Source of the DNA: Aphelocoma coerulescens
Lineage: Eukaryota > Chordata > Aves > Passeriformes > Corvidae
Direction of reading: 5' to 3'
Length of the DNA stretch: 64,000 nucleotides
Assembly: GCF_041296385.1 (NCBI RefSeq)
Contig: NC_091018.1
Coordinates: forward strand, 3,603,501 to 3,667,500
Positions 39,756 through 52,076 of this stretch are shown here, piece after piece. The position numbers were made by a program, and so were the translations under genes. Position 1 is the first letter of the stretch. Each line of letters opens with the position of its first letter. Below the pieces are notes generated by a model. The model made no database searches. It had not been told where the DNA came from and worked only from the letters and a program-made list of their open reading frames with translations.

Positions 39756-41929
39756 GTTTGTGGAATATGGTTATGGAACTAAATGCTAGAATTGAGGTGC
39801 ATGCATGAAGCAAGCAGGAGGCTGTTTTTAGAATAAATAAAAGGCATTAATTTTCAGTCAGTGAAAATCTCAGTTCTAAGTTCACAGATCTTGATTTTCC
39901 ATAATTATAATTGTAATTTTTCATCAGTTTGAGGTATTTTGAAAAAAAATTGTGTCAAATCAATCTCTTTCTCCCAGATAACTAAAATAATGAGATTTTC
40001 ATTTCCATATTGCACTTGAAGTTGGTGTGTTTGATTTGGAAAGTAAATTAGTATTAGTAATTAATTGTATTAGTAGGCATTAATTGTATTAGTAGGCATT
40101 CAAAATTGTTTCCCAGGTTCTGTTAAATTATGATGTTTATTTTGCCCTGTGAAATTGAAATTAGTAATTGAATGTAGACAATGATACAAATACTTCAAAA
40201 AAACTTCACAAACTTATTTTAACTGCCAAAAAATTATAACATTGTTTTGATTTTGAAGATCTGAAGAAAAAAAAAAGACACAATGGAAATACTTACTGAG
40301 ATATTAACATAATTTCAACCTGCACCAAGTTCCTGAGGCACCTAGATTTCAAAAAAACTTTTAAAATCAGTTGTATTTTTCAACAAGTTGGTCTGGACTT
40401 TGAGGAATCACAATATCTGCAAAAATTAAGACGTGGAAATCAATGCATTGTGTCAATGACCTGTTCAGCTTCCAGCTGTGGCAGGGGGTATTTCACGCTG
40501 CCAAACTGTTTCAAATTATCCCTGTGAAGGCAAAAGTATTTGAGCAAATATTTTCACATCTAGGAAGGAACCTGATGCCTCCTCCTGTGAGCATCGGAAC
40601 AGTCACGAAATTTTGCATGAACTTAGCAGCATCAAAGAGAGGCACAGAAGGGATTGACAAGAGAGAGCTGCTTTTGCAAAATAAAAGCACTGCTGGAGAC
40701 AATCCTAAAATAAGGGGACCCTTTCCACCTGCCAAACCCCACTGTCCTTTTCTGGGTGCCACCCTTACAGGAGGAGGGGTTCAATACAAGCCCTTTTCTC
40801 TTTTTCATCATGACTGAATTCTAATTGCCAGGATGAGCCATGGTGATCCATGAACACAAAATTCTCTCGTGCAATTTTGAGAAAGGTGCAATGAAAAGCA
40901 AATTTATTATAAACTTCAATAGGTAAAGTTTTTGTTGTCACCTGCCACAGTTTTTTGCTGATTTATCTCCTTCTGGTGCTCTCTTAAATAAATAAAATTA
41001 AACAATTCAGGGAGACGTTTCAAAGGTGTCAGTAAAGGAGAAATTAAGTGCTCTGAGGTGCAGTTGGTTTGAACACATTTTAGCTGTTAATATGCTCCTG
41101 AGGTTTTACACAGAACAATGGAGCTCCAGTATCTTAGCAGATCCATTTTTTGTTATATTTAAGAGCTCAACAGCTCTGTTCATAGCTGTATGCAAAATCT
41201 CAGCTTACTTATGATCTTTTTTTATTGAAGCAGAACCATTTTAGAAGAAAATAACATTTTTAAATATCTCAAGAAAATATCTTCTATTTATTTAGTTTGC
41301 TTTTACGCTTTGGAATGTGACAGGGGGACTCTCCAAAGACTTTGTTATTAGATCTTATACAAAAGTCTAATCTGTCCCAGGCTCTTTCAGCTCATGGCAA
41401 AGCACTTCCCTGGGAGCCTGGACAAAACTGAATTCAAGAGGAGATCTCTACAAGTTCAAAGCACTTTCAATATATTCAGCATAACTTTATATTTGTACTG
41501 CCTTCTGCTTTTCCCTTTTAGGGATGCAGATTTCCTGCTTAATCAAATAATGTCATATGACACAGTGCTGTGCAGAACAAGGAAATGGCTTTTAATTCTT
41601 TCTGGTTTTGCTGTGGATGTTCATATTGAGGTGTTTTCAGTCTAAACCTCTATTTTTGTCCCTCAGCTCCTTCCAGACTCCAGCTGAAATATTGAGAAAT
41701 GGTGGAAATTTTTACCACTGGGATTGAAATTTTGCTATTTTTGTGTCCTTGGATAGTTATTACAAATGTTTGTGGCTGTGAAGGACTCCTGTATTGCTTG
41801 GGTTGAGCGTGGCTTGTATCATGAGCAGCAAGGCAAAGACGCACAAAGTAATGATAAAACAAGTTAAAATAAAACCAAGAAGGTGACTTCTGTCAGTCTG
41901 GCAGAGAAAAGGCCAAGAGTGGCAACCTG
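39756..41929. other. unique sequence with one small tandem duplication
   Basis: A plus-strand frame at 40,443-40,817 (124 codons) lacks a convincing donor. Nothing else is recognised apart from the 19-bp tandem pair listed separately. Confidence 0.45.
40062..40099 (+). repeat. 19-bp perfect tandem duplication
   Basis: Two exact copies of the unit TAATTGTATTAGTAGGCAT lie head to tail. This is probably replication slippage. Confidence 0.9.
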
Positions 41930-41933
41930 CAAC

Positions 41934-42419
41934 TGATGCCATGAAGATTTTTGCCTTTTCTTTTATACCCCTGTTATACCTTTTTACAACTTCTGTGTTC
42001 TCAGTGCTTTTTGCCTACATTCTTGGACTTGTTTGTCAAGCTGAGAGACTCAACATTTTAGAAGCTTTGTAGCCAGGGATCAGTGTGCCCCAGAGCCCAA
42101 GGTCCTCTCCAGAACACATCCTGTAAACCAAGATAGAACCATCCAGGGGAAGGCTCCTTGGGGAGGGGGGCTCACTTGAGCCTCTCATTGGGGAATCTTT
42201 GATAGATCTGCTAATTAGTAAAACCTATAATGTTACACCCAATGTTGGGGAGGGGGGAATGGAGAAACAGGGATAGAGATAGACTCAGTGGGGTGCATCT
42301 CGGTGCATATGACCTGGACATGTGCACCTAAGGATCCTTAAAATAAACACCAAGGTAAAATCCCTTTTCCCCTTCTAACCGTGTATGACTCTTGATTTTA
42401 AGACCAGGAAAAGGCATCA
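41934..42419 (+). mobile_element. solo LTR of an endogenous retrovirus (copy A)
   Basis: This 486-bp element starts TGATGCC and ends GGCATCA, a perfect 7-bp inverted terminal repeat with the canonical TG...CA. The 4-bp direct repeat CAAC flanks it at 41,930-41,933 and 42,420-42,423, which fits integrase-made target duplication of class I type. An AATAAA lies in the 3' third, as in LTR polyadenylation regions. No gag, pol or env sequence adjoins it, so it is a solo LTR. The near match at 26,972-27,434 in the opposite direction proves it is a repeat family. A block around 42,245-42,292 is absent or replaced in that copy. Confidence 0.88.
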
Positions 42420-43347
42420 CAACTACTTGGAGAGTGCATTTGAACCCAGTGAATCTAAGCTCTAGTTATTCAGAAGGTTGTTGATTAATGTTTAGGGCTA
42501 TGACTTTTTAATTCCTTTTGTGTGCTTCAAAATGCAGCTTTGGATAAAAAGGATTTGTTTGCTTTTTTCACATTCACGTCTCTCTATTTTGCCTGAAAAA
42601 GCAAAGCTGGAAAAAAACCCACACTGGAAAGGATGGCAGAGTGCCAGCATGGCACGCAGGGGAAAAACAAACTTAAAGTCATTGGGAAGCTTTAGAACTA
42701 ATTCCACCAAAGAACAGACTTTTGAAGATGTTCCAGATAAAATCTTGGAACAGATCATGATATTTTCAATTTTTAATATGTGTAATAAAACAAAAATGCA
42801 GACATCCATTTCCATGCTAAAAAGATTTACTCTGGCTCTAAATTAACAATAACTGAGTAAGGCTTGGGAGCATTATTCCTTTTCCCTGAGAATCAAGAGC
42901 ATAATTTGGAAGTTATTAAAATGAATGTCAGTGTTTGACAATGAAACCCCCACATCTGTAGCGTTGCAGGTTGGTCTGAAGTGAATATGATGGGAAATGG
43001 ATGATCTAAAATCTTGGATGTGATTATGGGTCACAGAAGGGTTTATTCTACACACATCTCTTATTTAATACTTCCCTAGTCCAGGAGGTGGCCTGGAATA
43101 TCTGAAACCCAGCCCAAAGGCAGCTGTACAAAAGAAATCTGCCTGATATCTTGCGAGAATACCTCATTTATTGATAGCAGCTGTCAGGTTTTGCAAAAGT
43201 GAGAGAAAAGTTGAACAAACAGTCTCTAAGCAATGCTTGTTATTTCAAATAAGGGAGGTTGTATGGAGGTATTAATGTTATTTTGAACCCCAAATTTAAT
43301 TTCAATCCACACAGATTCATCTCATGTTAACTTGGGTGGGAAAATGT

Positions 43348-43400
43348 AGATAAATATACATATATATATCTCTCTATACATAGATATATATATACACACA
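43348..43400. repeat. TA/TC/CA compound microsatellite
   Basis: Imperfect TATA and TCTC units run into CACACA. Confidence 0.85.
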
Positions 43401-46400
43401 ATCTTAAACCACAAATATTTCATTAACTTTCAGCATTTAAGTGCCATGGGAACTGTAAGGGAAAAGAGCACTGGGGTTTTCCGGATCTTTTAAAAAATTA
43501 GCTCACTTGTGTAAACTTTGTTGTACATTAAAACAAACTCTCTGATGAATATTAGCTTTCTTTCAGTTTTCCAGAAACTTTACCTGATTTCATGGTAGTC
43601 TGAGTCTCTCCATTTATAATGGTACCTCAATTTTTGGGTTGCTGTGGCTTCTATAATCAAAGTGTCTGAATCCAAATTTGAAGAGCAGAGGAAAGCCACC
43701 TTAAGCCAAACTGAGGGAATGTTGTTGACCATCACTTACTCTATTGAGCATTTTGGTTTTTTCTTAAAAAAAAAAAAAAAAAGACATAACACCCTTGATC
43801 TGAAATTTATCTCAGGTGTAATATTTGCCATATGAAAAGAGAATGTGTTGAACCAGCAAAAGAGTAATTTAATGAAAAAATGGTAGCTGTTTACTGTAAC
43901 TACTTTATAAAGTTTAAATCTTATTAATCTTGGGATTTGAAGGCTCACAGCTGGGTAAATTCAGAGTAGATCTTTTTTGCAATGCTTGTCTACACAGAGA
44001 CATTCAGGAAAATAAAACAAGCTGCTGTAGCCCATGTGGGTTCTGCTGCCCTGCCCTGGGTTTCTAATCTCCTCTCGCCCAGAAGCAGCTGCCATACCAG
44101 AAGAATTAAATTCTTCACCTCTGGGAGCTTTTCACAAGCAGCTCAGGGAAACCCCAGACCCATTTACACTCCGTTGAGAGACCCCTCAAACTGCACTTGC
44201 TGTCCAAGCGAATGAAATTTGGAACATGCTGAGTTTGGGAACACGAGCAGCAGATGTGAGTTGTGCTTTCAAAACTCAGCCTGCTCATAAAGTTGTTTCC
44301 TTGAAGTGTTAGTAATATATCATGTGAAAAGTCAGAAATAGCTATTTCCTTCTACAACATGCTGGACCTTGTTTAAAACATCACGGGGCTGTGGAATAAA
44401 CTTGATTTCTCAGCTGTAGTCAGAGGAGAAAGCTGCAGCTGGCATCTCATGAACGCTGGTGTGAATCAGTAACAGAGACTGCTCAGGCAGTCTTTGAGAG
44501 GATCATTCTAGAACATTATCTTGCTGTTGGACTTTTATAGAGAAGTCACTTGTGTGTGATGTATTTGTAATCCATGAGAAATAGTTTCATAAATTAAAGG
44601 CTTCATAAGTCTTCTTTGGTCTTTAATAATTAAAGGAATTTTTAATTTTCTTAGGAAGTAATGGGAATAGACAAAGCAGGCAATGGATGGAATAAATCAA
44701 CATGATGAATTAATTAATGGTTCACAAGGGATCTTGAATTAGGTCACCTCTTAAAATATGTCAGCTGGTTATTTCCTTAAAGCTTATATTGGACATACCT
44801 AGGAGAACTTTTCAAGCCTCAAAATCTCTGCAGCAAAGGCCACCCAGAAACAGCTTGGGGGCATCATCTGGAAATAAGATTAATAAAAAGCCAAAGCTTG
44901 TTAGATTTTGTTTAGAGAATTCACAATAAAGTTGTGTACAATGTAGAAGTTACATCCAGTATTTGACTCTTGTTTAGTCTCACTTGAAGAAAAACATTGC
45001 TTCTGATCTTACCCCCAAACTTTCCTAGTGCACATCCGTTATGGTTTTCCTGCACTTCTGAGCTGTTTCAGATCAAAAAATGCAGCTGGGAAGTGTTACC
45101 ACTGGTATTTATGAAGCTTTTAGCTGTTGTCAGCATGTGACTCCCTCTGGAGTTACTACATGAAACCAGTTCTTATTAGCACAGTGTAGGCATGAAAGTA
45201 TGAAAGACTCCTTAATAATTAACTTAATAGGATTCTCTTCCACAGGAAAACTTGACTTAGCCTATTTTTTAGTACTCTGGATCTATCTGTAAACGAACTC
45301 CAAGAGAATTGTATTGTTACCTTATAATTAGACTTCTTGGGGGGTTTTATGTTTTGTTGTTTGGTTTCCAAATGCATTTTGAGTGCCAGTTGTCTCAGAC
45401 AAGTGGAGTGATCAGCATTGTCCTGAGCATGGTCCTACAAGTGCAGCAGAGGACAAAATTCCATTTTGATGCTTGGTTATCTGGGTGAGGAGATTCTTGG
45501 TTTTGCCTGTAATGGCTCTCATTGAAAGGGGAAGGGTTTTTTGTGTCCTTATCCTGTTGTATCCCAGTCTCATTCCAGGTGTTCAGGGAAGTGATTTTAC
45601 ATAGATGTTTGTTTATTGCTATTATAAAATGCCAGCAGCAGCGTGCAAATAAGGACATATCCCAGATTCTTCAGGATATCTGTCCAAATCATCTTCATTG
45701 GAAGCTATAAAAGCGTTTTTTTTGAAATGAAAATAACTTGTTCAGGAGGCCAGGGTTTGTAGCAGAAGCAAGACTCAGATGTAAGTTCAGACCTCATGAG
45801 ATGTGGTTTGTGTGACTGGGAGCTGTGGCACAAAACTGGTGGATTTCTGTGATCCAGAACTGAAACGATGAGAATCAGCATTTCAATAACATGATCAATG
45901 TCTTGCAAACAGAGGGCAGGAACTGTGGCATGCTAAATATTGGGGTTTGGAAAGCAGACAGCAATTTTAAAAATTTTATCCTGGTTCAGCTTAACAAGTA
46001 AAGCATTGGTGACTTAAATGGTGATTTGGTACCAATTCCTCAGTGTGTTTTAGAAGTAGAGAGTGCTGGCTCTGTGCTAGGATTTTGATTCATAGGTAAT
46101 ATTGCTCTCTAACCTAATTTTTAAAGGAAACTTTATACTTGCCTCTCAAGTGTGGAACAAATTTGTGCTAGAAACATTTTCTTGACAATCTTGTGTATTT
46201 TATTACCAGAGCTTTCCTAGGAATTGTTTCCTTTTCTGAAACTTGATATCTTTCTTGCTGCATATTTAAAAGTACACAGTATTTTTGGTCCCTCAACAGA
46301 TGTTAGTTTTCTTCTGATCTCTTTCAGACATCTGGAAATAATGTCATTATGAAATGTAACTAATTCTCTATACCCAAAGTCTGGTCTGAAATCCTGCAGA

Positions 46401-48099
46401 GATACATCTGCTACATCTGCACTGTATTAGAAGTGATTCATTGAAAGTCTTCTAAAATTGGGCTGAGTTCTCAGCCAGTGTGAGTTGCCACAGCTTCCCT
46501 GGAAGTAAAGTTGTGAGTCTGCTCTGTGCTGTCAAATCTGTGCCAGTACAATGCTGTCGAGACATTTGGGCAGTTCCAGTGCTGCAATATGTTACAAAGG
46601 AGTCCTCTGTGAGTGAAATTTCTGGTCATACCTCCTTTGTTCCAGCCATCAGAATCGAGAAAGATCTGCACCTAAAGCCATTGAGTCCTCATTCTTTCCT
46701 TTTTGCACTGTCTTTTATAATGCTCTTCTTTTTTAATCAGTGGCTGTTTTACTGCCTGTTGAGGGATCAGCTCTGCACAGAGGAGTCGTAGGGTCAGGGC
46801 TGACTCACTTCTTCCCCTCCCTATTTAAAACAGTCTTGCCCTCTCAGAACTTTCTTGTAGACATCAAAGTCCCTTCACCTATGTAGATGCAAATAAAAGG
46901 AGAACACGAGTCTTGGGGCCAGAACAAAGTTCCCATCACAGCCCATCTCTGGCAGAGCTCTCCTGCTGCAGTTGCAGGGAGATGTGTGCTCACATCATTG
47001 TTCCTGCTCCATTATCCCAAACAACTGTTCTCTCTCCTGCTGGTCTTGGGTTGGTTCTTTGGGAGCTCTTCTGTGCAAGTGCAGCCTGGCCTTGGGGTGG
47101 GTGCAGTGAGGGAGGAGTGTGCTGCTGCATTTTTATAGTTACCACGAGGTCATGGAGCAGAGGGAGCCAAAGGGATCAAACCTTCAACAGAAAAATTTTT
47201 AATGGCTCTGAAATTAAGAATTCTTGTACATTTTGGAGACCTTTGCCTCTACTCCTGTTTCATTCCTAAATATACATTTACTATGAAGCTGGTGTTTTCA
47301 GCTAATTATGGGAAATTTGAAAAGCTTTTTACTTGATTTTTTGTTCTTTTTGTAAATCAATGGTAGGAGAAATGGATTCACTAATTTGATTTTAAAAAAT
47401 CCCTAAATACACTTAAAAATTAATGCATCTCAACTTCTTTCGCTAATCTTAAGTAACATTAATGGAGAGTGCACAAAATAACATGGTTTAGTGTTTTCTT
47501 GGGGATTTTTAGCATCTTTTCCTAGATTCTTATAAAAGCTTAGGTAAATGCAGAAACAACACAATAACAATTTATATCCTGGAAAATGGAACAAAAGAAA
47601 TCTGGAAACAGTGGACACAGAGCTTTGCAGGGCACAGGTGAGTTGTGTATATCCCATTTTTCTATGGGAACTTCCTTAGGCAGGTCTGTACCTCACAAGA
47701 GTGGGCTGAAAAGAGTGTTTCACAGACACAGGGTGCTTTTGTTTGTAGGATTAATATGTCCCCTTGGGCATCTTGACTATAAGGTAGGGCTGCTGGGGTT
47801 TTTTTAATGGTATGTCTTGGTCATGCTTCAGAGAGGATGGAATTAGTTGGAGTATTATAAGGATGTTGTCATAATTCATGGAAAAGTGCACTTTTCATAA
47901 AGTGTACTTTCACTTTCTAGAAAATATGTCAGACTGCTATTCTAAAAGAGGTTTTTTGTCAGCAGTACTGATGGCAAATGTAGGAGTCTGCTTCACTGAC
48001 TACACCATTTAAAGTATATTTAAATTTAAAAGTAGAGAGGAATTTATATGCAAAATGATCGCATTTGATAACTTATAATCAGAACAAAACCGCCGCTGA

Positions 48100-48470
48100 T
48101 TACCAGGAAAGTAGACGGAAAGCAGTCCAAGGGCAGAAAGAGCAGAAATTTCTGCTGTTTGCAGATTTATTTAGGACTTAATCATTTGGGATTCGTTTGT
48201 AAACAGATTGTTTAAAAAGCAGTTGGTGGATTAGCTCTCTTTGTTTGATGCAGACCCACAAATGTCACCCTCTCCCTCGCAGCCCCGGAAGGCGGAGGGA
48301 GCGCGAAGGGAAAGGCGTCAAGGGCGTTGTTTGATATCTGACATCAAGCACAGCTCTGACAAGGAGCTGGCAGGAAATTGGGTTTGACAGCTCATCACGA
48401 GTGCAAACCAAGACAGAATGAGGCCTTGCCAAGGATGGGATGGAAGTCGCTCACCGTTGTGCTTCTGAAG
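48100..48470. promoter_or_regulatory. CpG-enriched patch, possible regulatory element
   Basis: In a CpG-poor window this stretch holds many CpGs, including seven or eight in about 55 bases around 48,275-48,335 (CTCGCAG, CCCCGG, GCGCGAAGG, GGCGTCAAGGGCG). Around it lie AT-rich homeodomain-like words and a TGACATCA-like site near 48,472. It is too small for a classical CpG island. It could be an enhancer, a small promoter of a non-coding RNA, or simply a GC patch. Confidence 0.3.
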
Positions 48471-49596
48471 GTGACATCACTCATGGTGACACCCAAATAT
48501 GATTTAGGGAATGAATTATTAATGGTTGTCAGTTCCTAAGGAAAACATAAATAGGAACCTGGGGACTACCTGTTGTCTGTGTAGCCTGAAGCAGGAAGGT
48601 GGAATTAAGTACAGATATTGCTGTCTTGTGTTGCTGTCACTGCTCCTGGAGATAGCAGAGGTTTAGAGGTTTGCAGGGCAGGGCTTACTTAGTTGCTTGC
48701 TTGTGCAGAGATTGCTCTGGCACAGATGTCTTTATCATAGAAAATAGTTGGAGAGGGGGTTGTTGGGTTTTTTGTGTTTGTTTTCTTTCTAGGTTTTATA
48801 GATTTGCATAGAAACTCTTCCAAAAATACTTTGTTTTCTAGTGTAGTGTAGCTCCTCAAACTACAGTCAGCCCATCTGCAAATCAGTTGTGAAAAAGAAC
48901 TGCAGGGAAAATAACAATTACTTTAAACTGAAGGAATAAGAGATTGCAGAGACTGCAAGGGGAGGAAGATTTTCTGGCAATTTCAGATTTAATAATTCAT
49001 ATTTTAGAAGTCGTGGGTGACCAAGCATACATGATTTGTGTGATATGTATTGTTCAAAAAGCCATCAATGGCAAAACCAGGATAACTCTGGATAATTAGA
49101 ACATCACAGAGTTGCAGTTCAGGGCTGGAATTCTGTTTCTTTTCTCTTTTCTTTCTTCCAGAGCCATTTAAAAGGTCCTCAGACACACATTTCCCTTCCC
49201 AAAACTTTCACAGTTCTTTCATGGTATCATTTAGGACTTGTTGGGCTGGAATCTGACCACTGAACTAATGAGTTTTGAAACAGTCCTGCAAAAGTTAAAA
49301 ATAACCCTAGAGATGATTAGTAATACATATAAATATGTAATCAAAAACCCCCAAAATATTCTTTGCTTGGCTGCTGGGTTGATGGGCTCCTCAGGGGTGA
49401 CCAGAGGAGGGTTTTAAACTCCCATCTCTCAAACAGAGTTCCTTGTTTCTTTGATTGTGTTGTTCAATCCTGACACGCACGCGCTGCTGTGTTGGTGCTG
49501 CCCACGTTTCATGGGAGGATCTGCACGAGGAGCACTTTGATCTCTCAGGTTTTCCTACGCTTGCAAGGCTCCGTGTTTGCCATTCTGGGATTCCAG

Positions 49597-49733
49597 ATGT
49601 TATGCACAAAGTGGATTACAGGGCATTAGAGAAAATGGCCAGGGAATTTCACAACAGGCAGCTGAATGAAACTTACTCATTTGAAAGTCTGTTGTCGGAA
49701 AAGGAAAATAAAAATATTCCTTTCTCTTGTGAT
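49597..49733 (+). CDS. candidate exon, possibly part of a decayed gene
   Basis: An acceptor (CATTCTGGGATTCCAG) precedes 49,597, and a near-consensus donor GTAAGC follows 49,733 in phase 0. The frame between is open (it contains MHKVDYRALEKMAREFHN) and continues open upstream to 49,455 through a CpG-bearing stretch, so the true start could be earlier, for example at 49,549. No family is recognised. The phase fits the segment at 52,077, which itself carries disabling changes. Confidence 0.2.
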
Positions 49734-51785
49734 GTAAGCCCCATATTCTCTTTCTGTCTCCCTGAGATGAGTGATGTATTGTACTGATTTTTTTCCATTT
49801 AGAATACTGTCTTATAAAAGCTGCTGTTTGACTAGAAAATGGAAAGAAAACAGGCTGGTGAAATAACTCCCTAATCATAAAAACAAATAAATGAAAACTG
49901 ATACTACAAATACATTTAAATACCAGATAAAAATTATATACCCCATATGCAACTCTAACAATATTAAAAAAAAAGAGAGAGAGGTTGGAGATAGAGTAAT
50001 GGAGGGGGGAAAAAAGGTAATTTGAGTACTTAATCTTTCTTCATAATTATTTTGCTATGGATGAAGATACACGTGCTGTAGCTAAAGAATGCTGAGATTA
50101 TGACTATTCTCCAATCATGTGGCATAATGCCCTGAGATAAATGATTAACACACATAGAGAGGTTGCTTCATTTTGTACTGCCAACTTTTAGGAGACAAGT
50201 GAACTCTCTGCTTTAAATTTGTTTCTGGTTCCATTCGCTAATGAAAAATAATGAGCAGTTTTATGGAAACGAGCAGGAAACATACACATAACAATAATTA
50301 GATGTGAAGGTGCTTCTGTGGATATTTCTGAACAAGAATGGGTTTAGAAAATATAAATGGAGAAATTTAACAAAATTACTTTTATTTTGTGCAAGGCTGG
50401 GTCTGGAAGGATGCTTTATCCACAGGTTCTCTTCTGCTCATTTATTCCAAGCATCTGGTTTGTGGCCATTGACCAGATTGCTGGCACCAGGTTTGCCTGG
50501 CAGCACCACAATGGCAGGAACTAAAGGGATTAAATGACCAATTGAGGATTTCCTGAGTACCTCAGGAACTGGTAGACTACTCTTCACCTTTATTTAGAGA
50601 TCTCTCTTACGGTGCTACCTTCAGCAGATTTTTTTTACCCTGAACTGGCCCAGTATCTCTGTGCCATGGATGTCCTAAGGCCACAAAATTCTGCACCATA
50701 ACTGCTCATTGCAAACTCTTGTGTGGTACTTATTGAAAAAGAATCAGAATTCTTTCTGGCTGTATTTGGTTTCACGTGGTTGAGACGTCATGCCTTTCCA
50801 TAGAAATGGAAAGCTTGGGAGAATATTGCAGAATTAGATTTACTTGTCAAGTGATTGGATGTACTTTAATCAGAAAGCTGATAGGTCACACAGTATGAAT
50901 TTTGTAAATGGTAATTATTGCTTGATTAGGAAGCAGGAGAGAGAAGTGGATCTGTCCAAACTAAAAGTAGTGCATGGGTCTAGGTTTTATTTGAGGGCTC
51001 ATATTCCATGTAAAAAGAACTGTAGAAGCCTGTGCTTTAAATGCTCAGCAGTAAACCATTTTATTATATATGGGGTGTACATATTTACATAAAAATAAAA
51101 TTACAGGGATCCTGTTAAATTTATCTGAGAGCATAAAAAGAGGTCTTCTTGCAATAAAATGTTTTGAGAATGAGTAATAGCACTGCTTAGATGAGATTCT
51201 AAAAGCCTTTAGGATTATCCAACTTCCATTTAAATTATGTAGTAACTGATGAGGCTGCTATCAGAATCAGATTTTTCTCTGCTTACTGATGCTAGACGGT
51301 TCTCCTCAGCATGGTGTCTTCAGCTCTCACTTATTTAATGATTCATTGTTCCAGTCAAGAAGGAAAAAACCCAAAGCACAAAATAATTACCTGACAGCTT
51401 TTTAAAATTAACTCACTTGGGATCTGAAGATTGCAGCAATAAATTACATATTGTAGATTCATTCCTCTCCATTTCTACTCCTGCCTATTTCTGTTGTGAT
51501 GTTGATGTCAGAAGTGATATAATCTAAAGGACTGAAGGTTGCCAGCAAAATTCCTTTGGATGAAGTCTTGATGAGATCCAGCCCTGCACTTCATCTTTTG
51601 TCAGGAACCTGAACTGCTTTTGAACAGGGTAGGCAGTTCTCAATCAGCAAAGAGCTGAGCTTTATCTTGTGAGGAAAATCATGCTGGATTCTTATTTAGC
51701 CAGAAGGAAAAGTCCTTTTTGTCCCAAAATAAAGCACTTTTTTGACTGACCACTTCCAAAACAGGGGACACTAGGCCAGGCCTCA
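49734..51785. other. unique sequence between two exon-like segments
   Basis: No gene or repeat is recognised. If the flanking candidate exons are real, this is their intron. Confidence 0.4.
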
Positions 51786-51923
51786 GAGAATCACAGAAGA
51801 TTCTGAGCTGGAGAGGACCCAAAAAGACCATCAAGTCCCAGTGTTTATTGGGTGGGCCTTATGGGGACTGAACCTGCAACCCTGGAATTTCAGCACCAGG
51901 CTGTGACAAACTGTGCTGATCTC
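51786..51923 (-). mobile_element. tRNA-Ile-derived SINE with CR1-like tail (TguSINE1-like)
   Basis: On the minus strand the first ~70 bases (plus 51,853-51,923) align over their whole length with tRNA-Ile. The reverse complement reads GGGCC, GGGGA, TGAACCTGC, ACCCTGG, AGCACCAGGCT and AACTG in the same order and spacing as the gene, including the A- and B-box regions of the RNA polymerase III promoter. The remaining ~65 bases match a CR1 3' tail ending AGAATCTTCTGTGATTCT. This head-plus-tail build is that of TguSINE1, which borrows CR1 reverse transcriptase. It is diverged and not a working tRNA gene. Confidence 0.8.
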
Positions 51924-52076
51924 AGAGAGGCTGGATAGGGCTGATAGAAACCTTACCATAAGTAGTGTCTAATCATGGAATTAGAGGAGCTTTGCCAGGG
52001 CCCTGAGTGCACCAAGTGAGGGCACAAATCTGCCAGCTTTCCTTCCTCCCTCTAAATCAGCTCCATTTCCCTGCAG

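Larger units (their letters stand above)
42424..49596. other. unique sequence, no confirmed gene
   Basis: A plus-strand frame at 42,520-42,846 follows an AG after a T-rich tract but has no clear donor. The only notable patches are the TA repeat at 43,348-43,400, a 17-A run near 43,766-43,782 and the CpG cluster at 48,100-48,470. Confidence 0.45.

Noticed and set aside
26972..42419. The LTR pair as the two ends of one provirus
   Set aside because: The copies are in opposite directions, have different target duplications and have no retroviral genes between them.
51853..51923. Possible tRNA gene
   Set aside because: The tRNA-Ile likeness is degraded at many paired positions and fused to a CR1-type tail, so it is a SINE head and not a functional tRNA.
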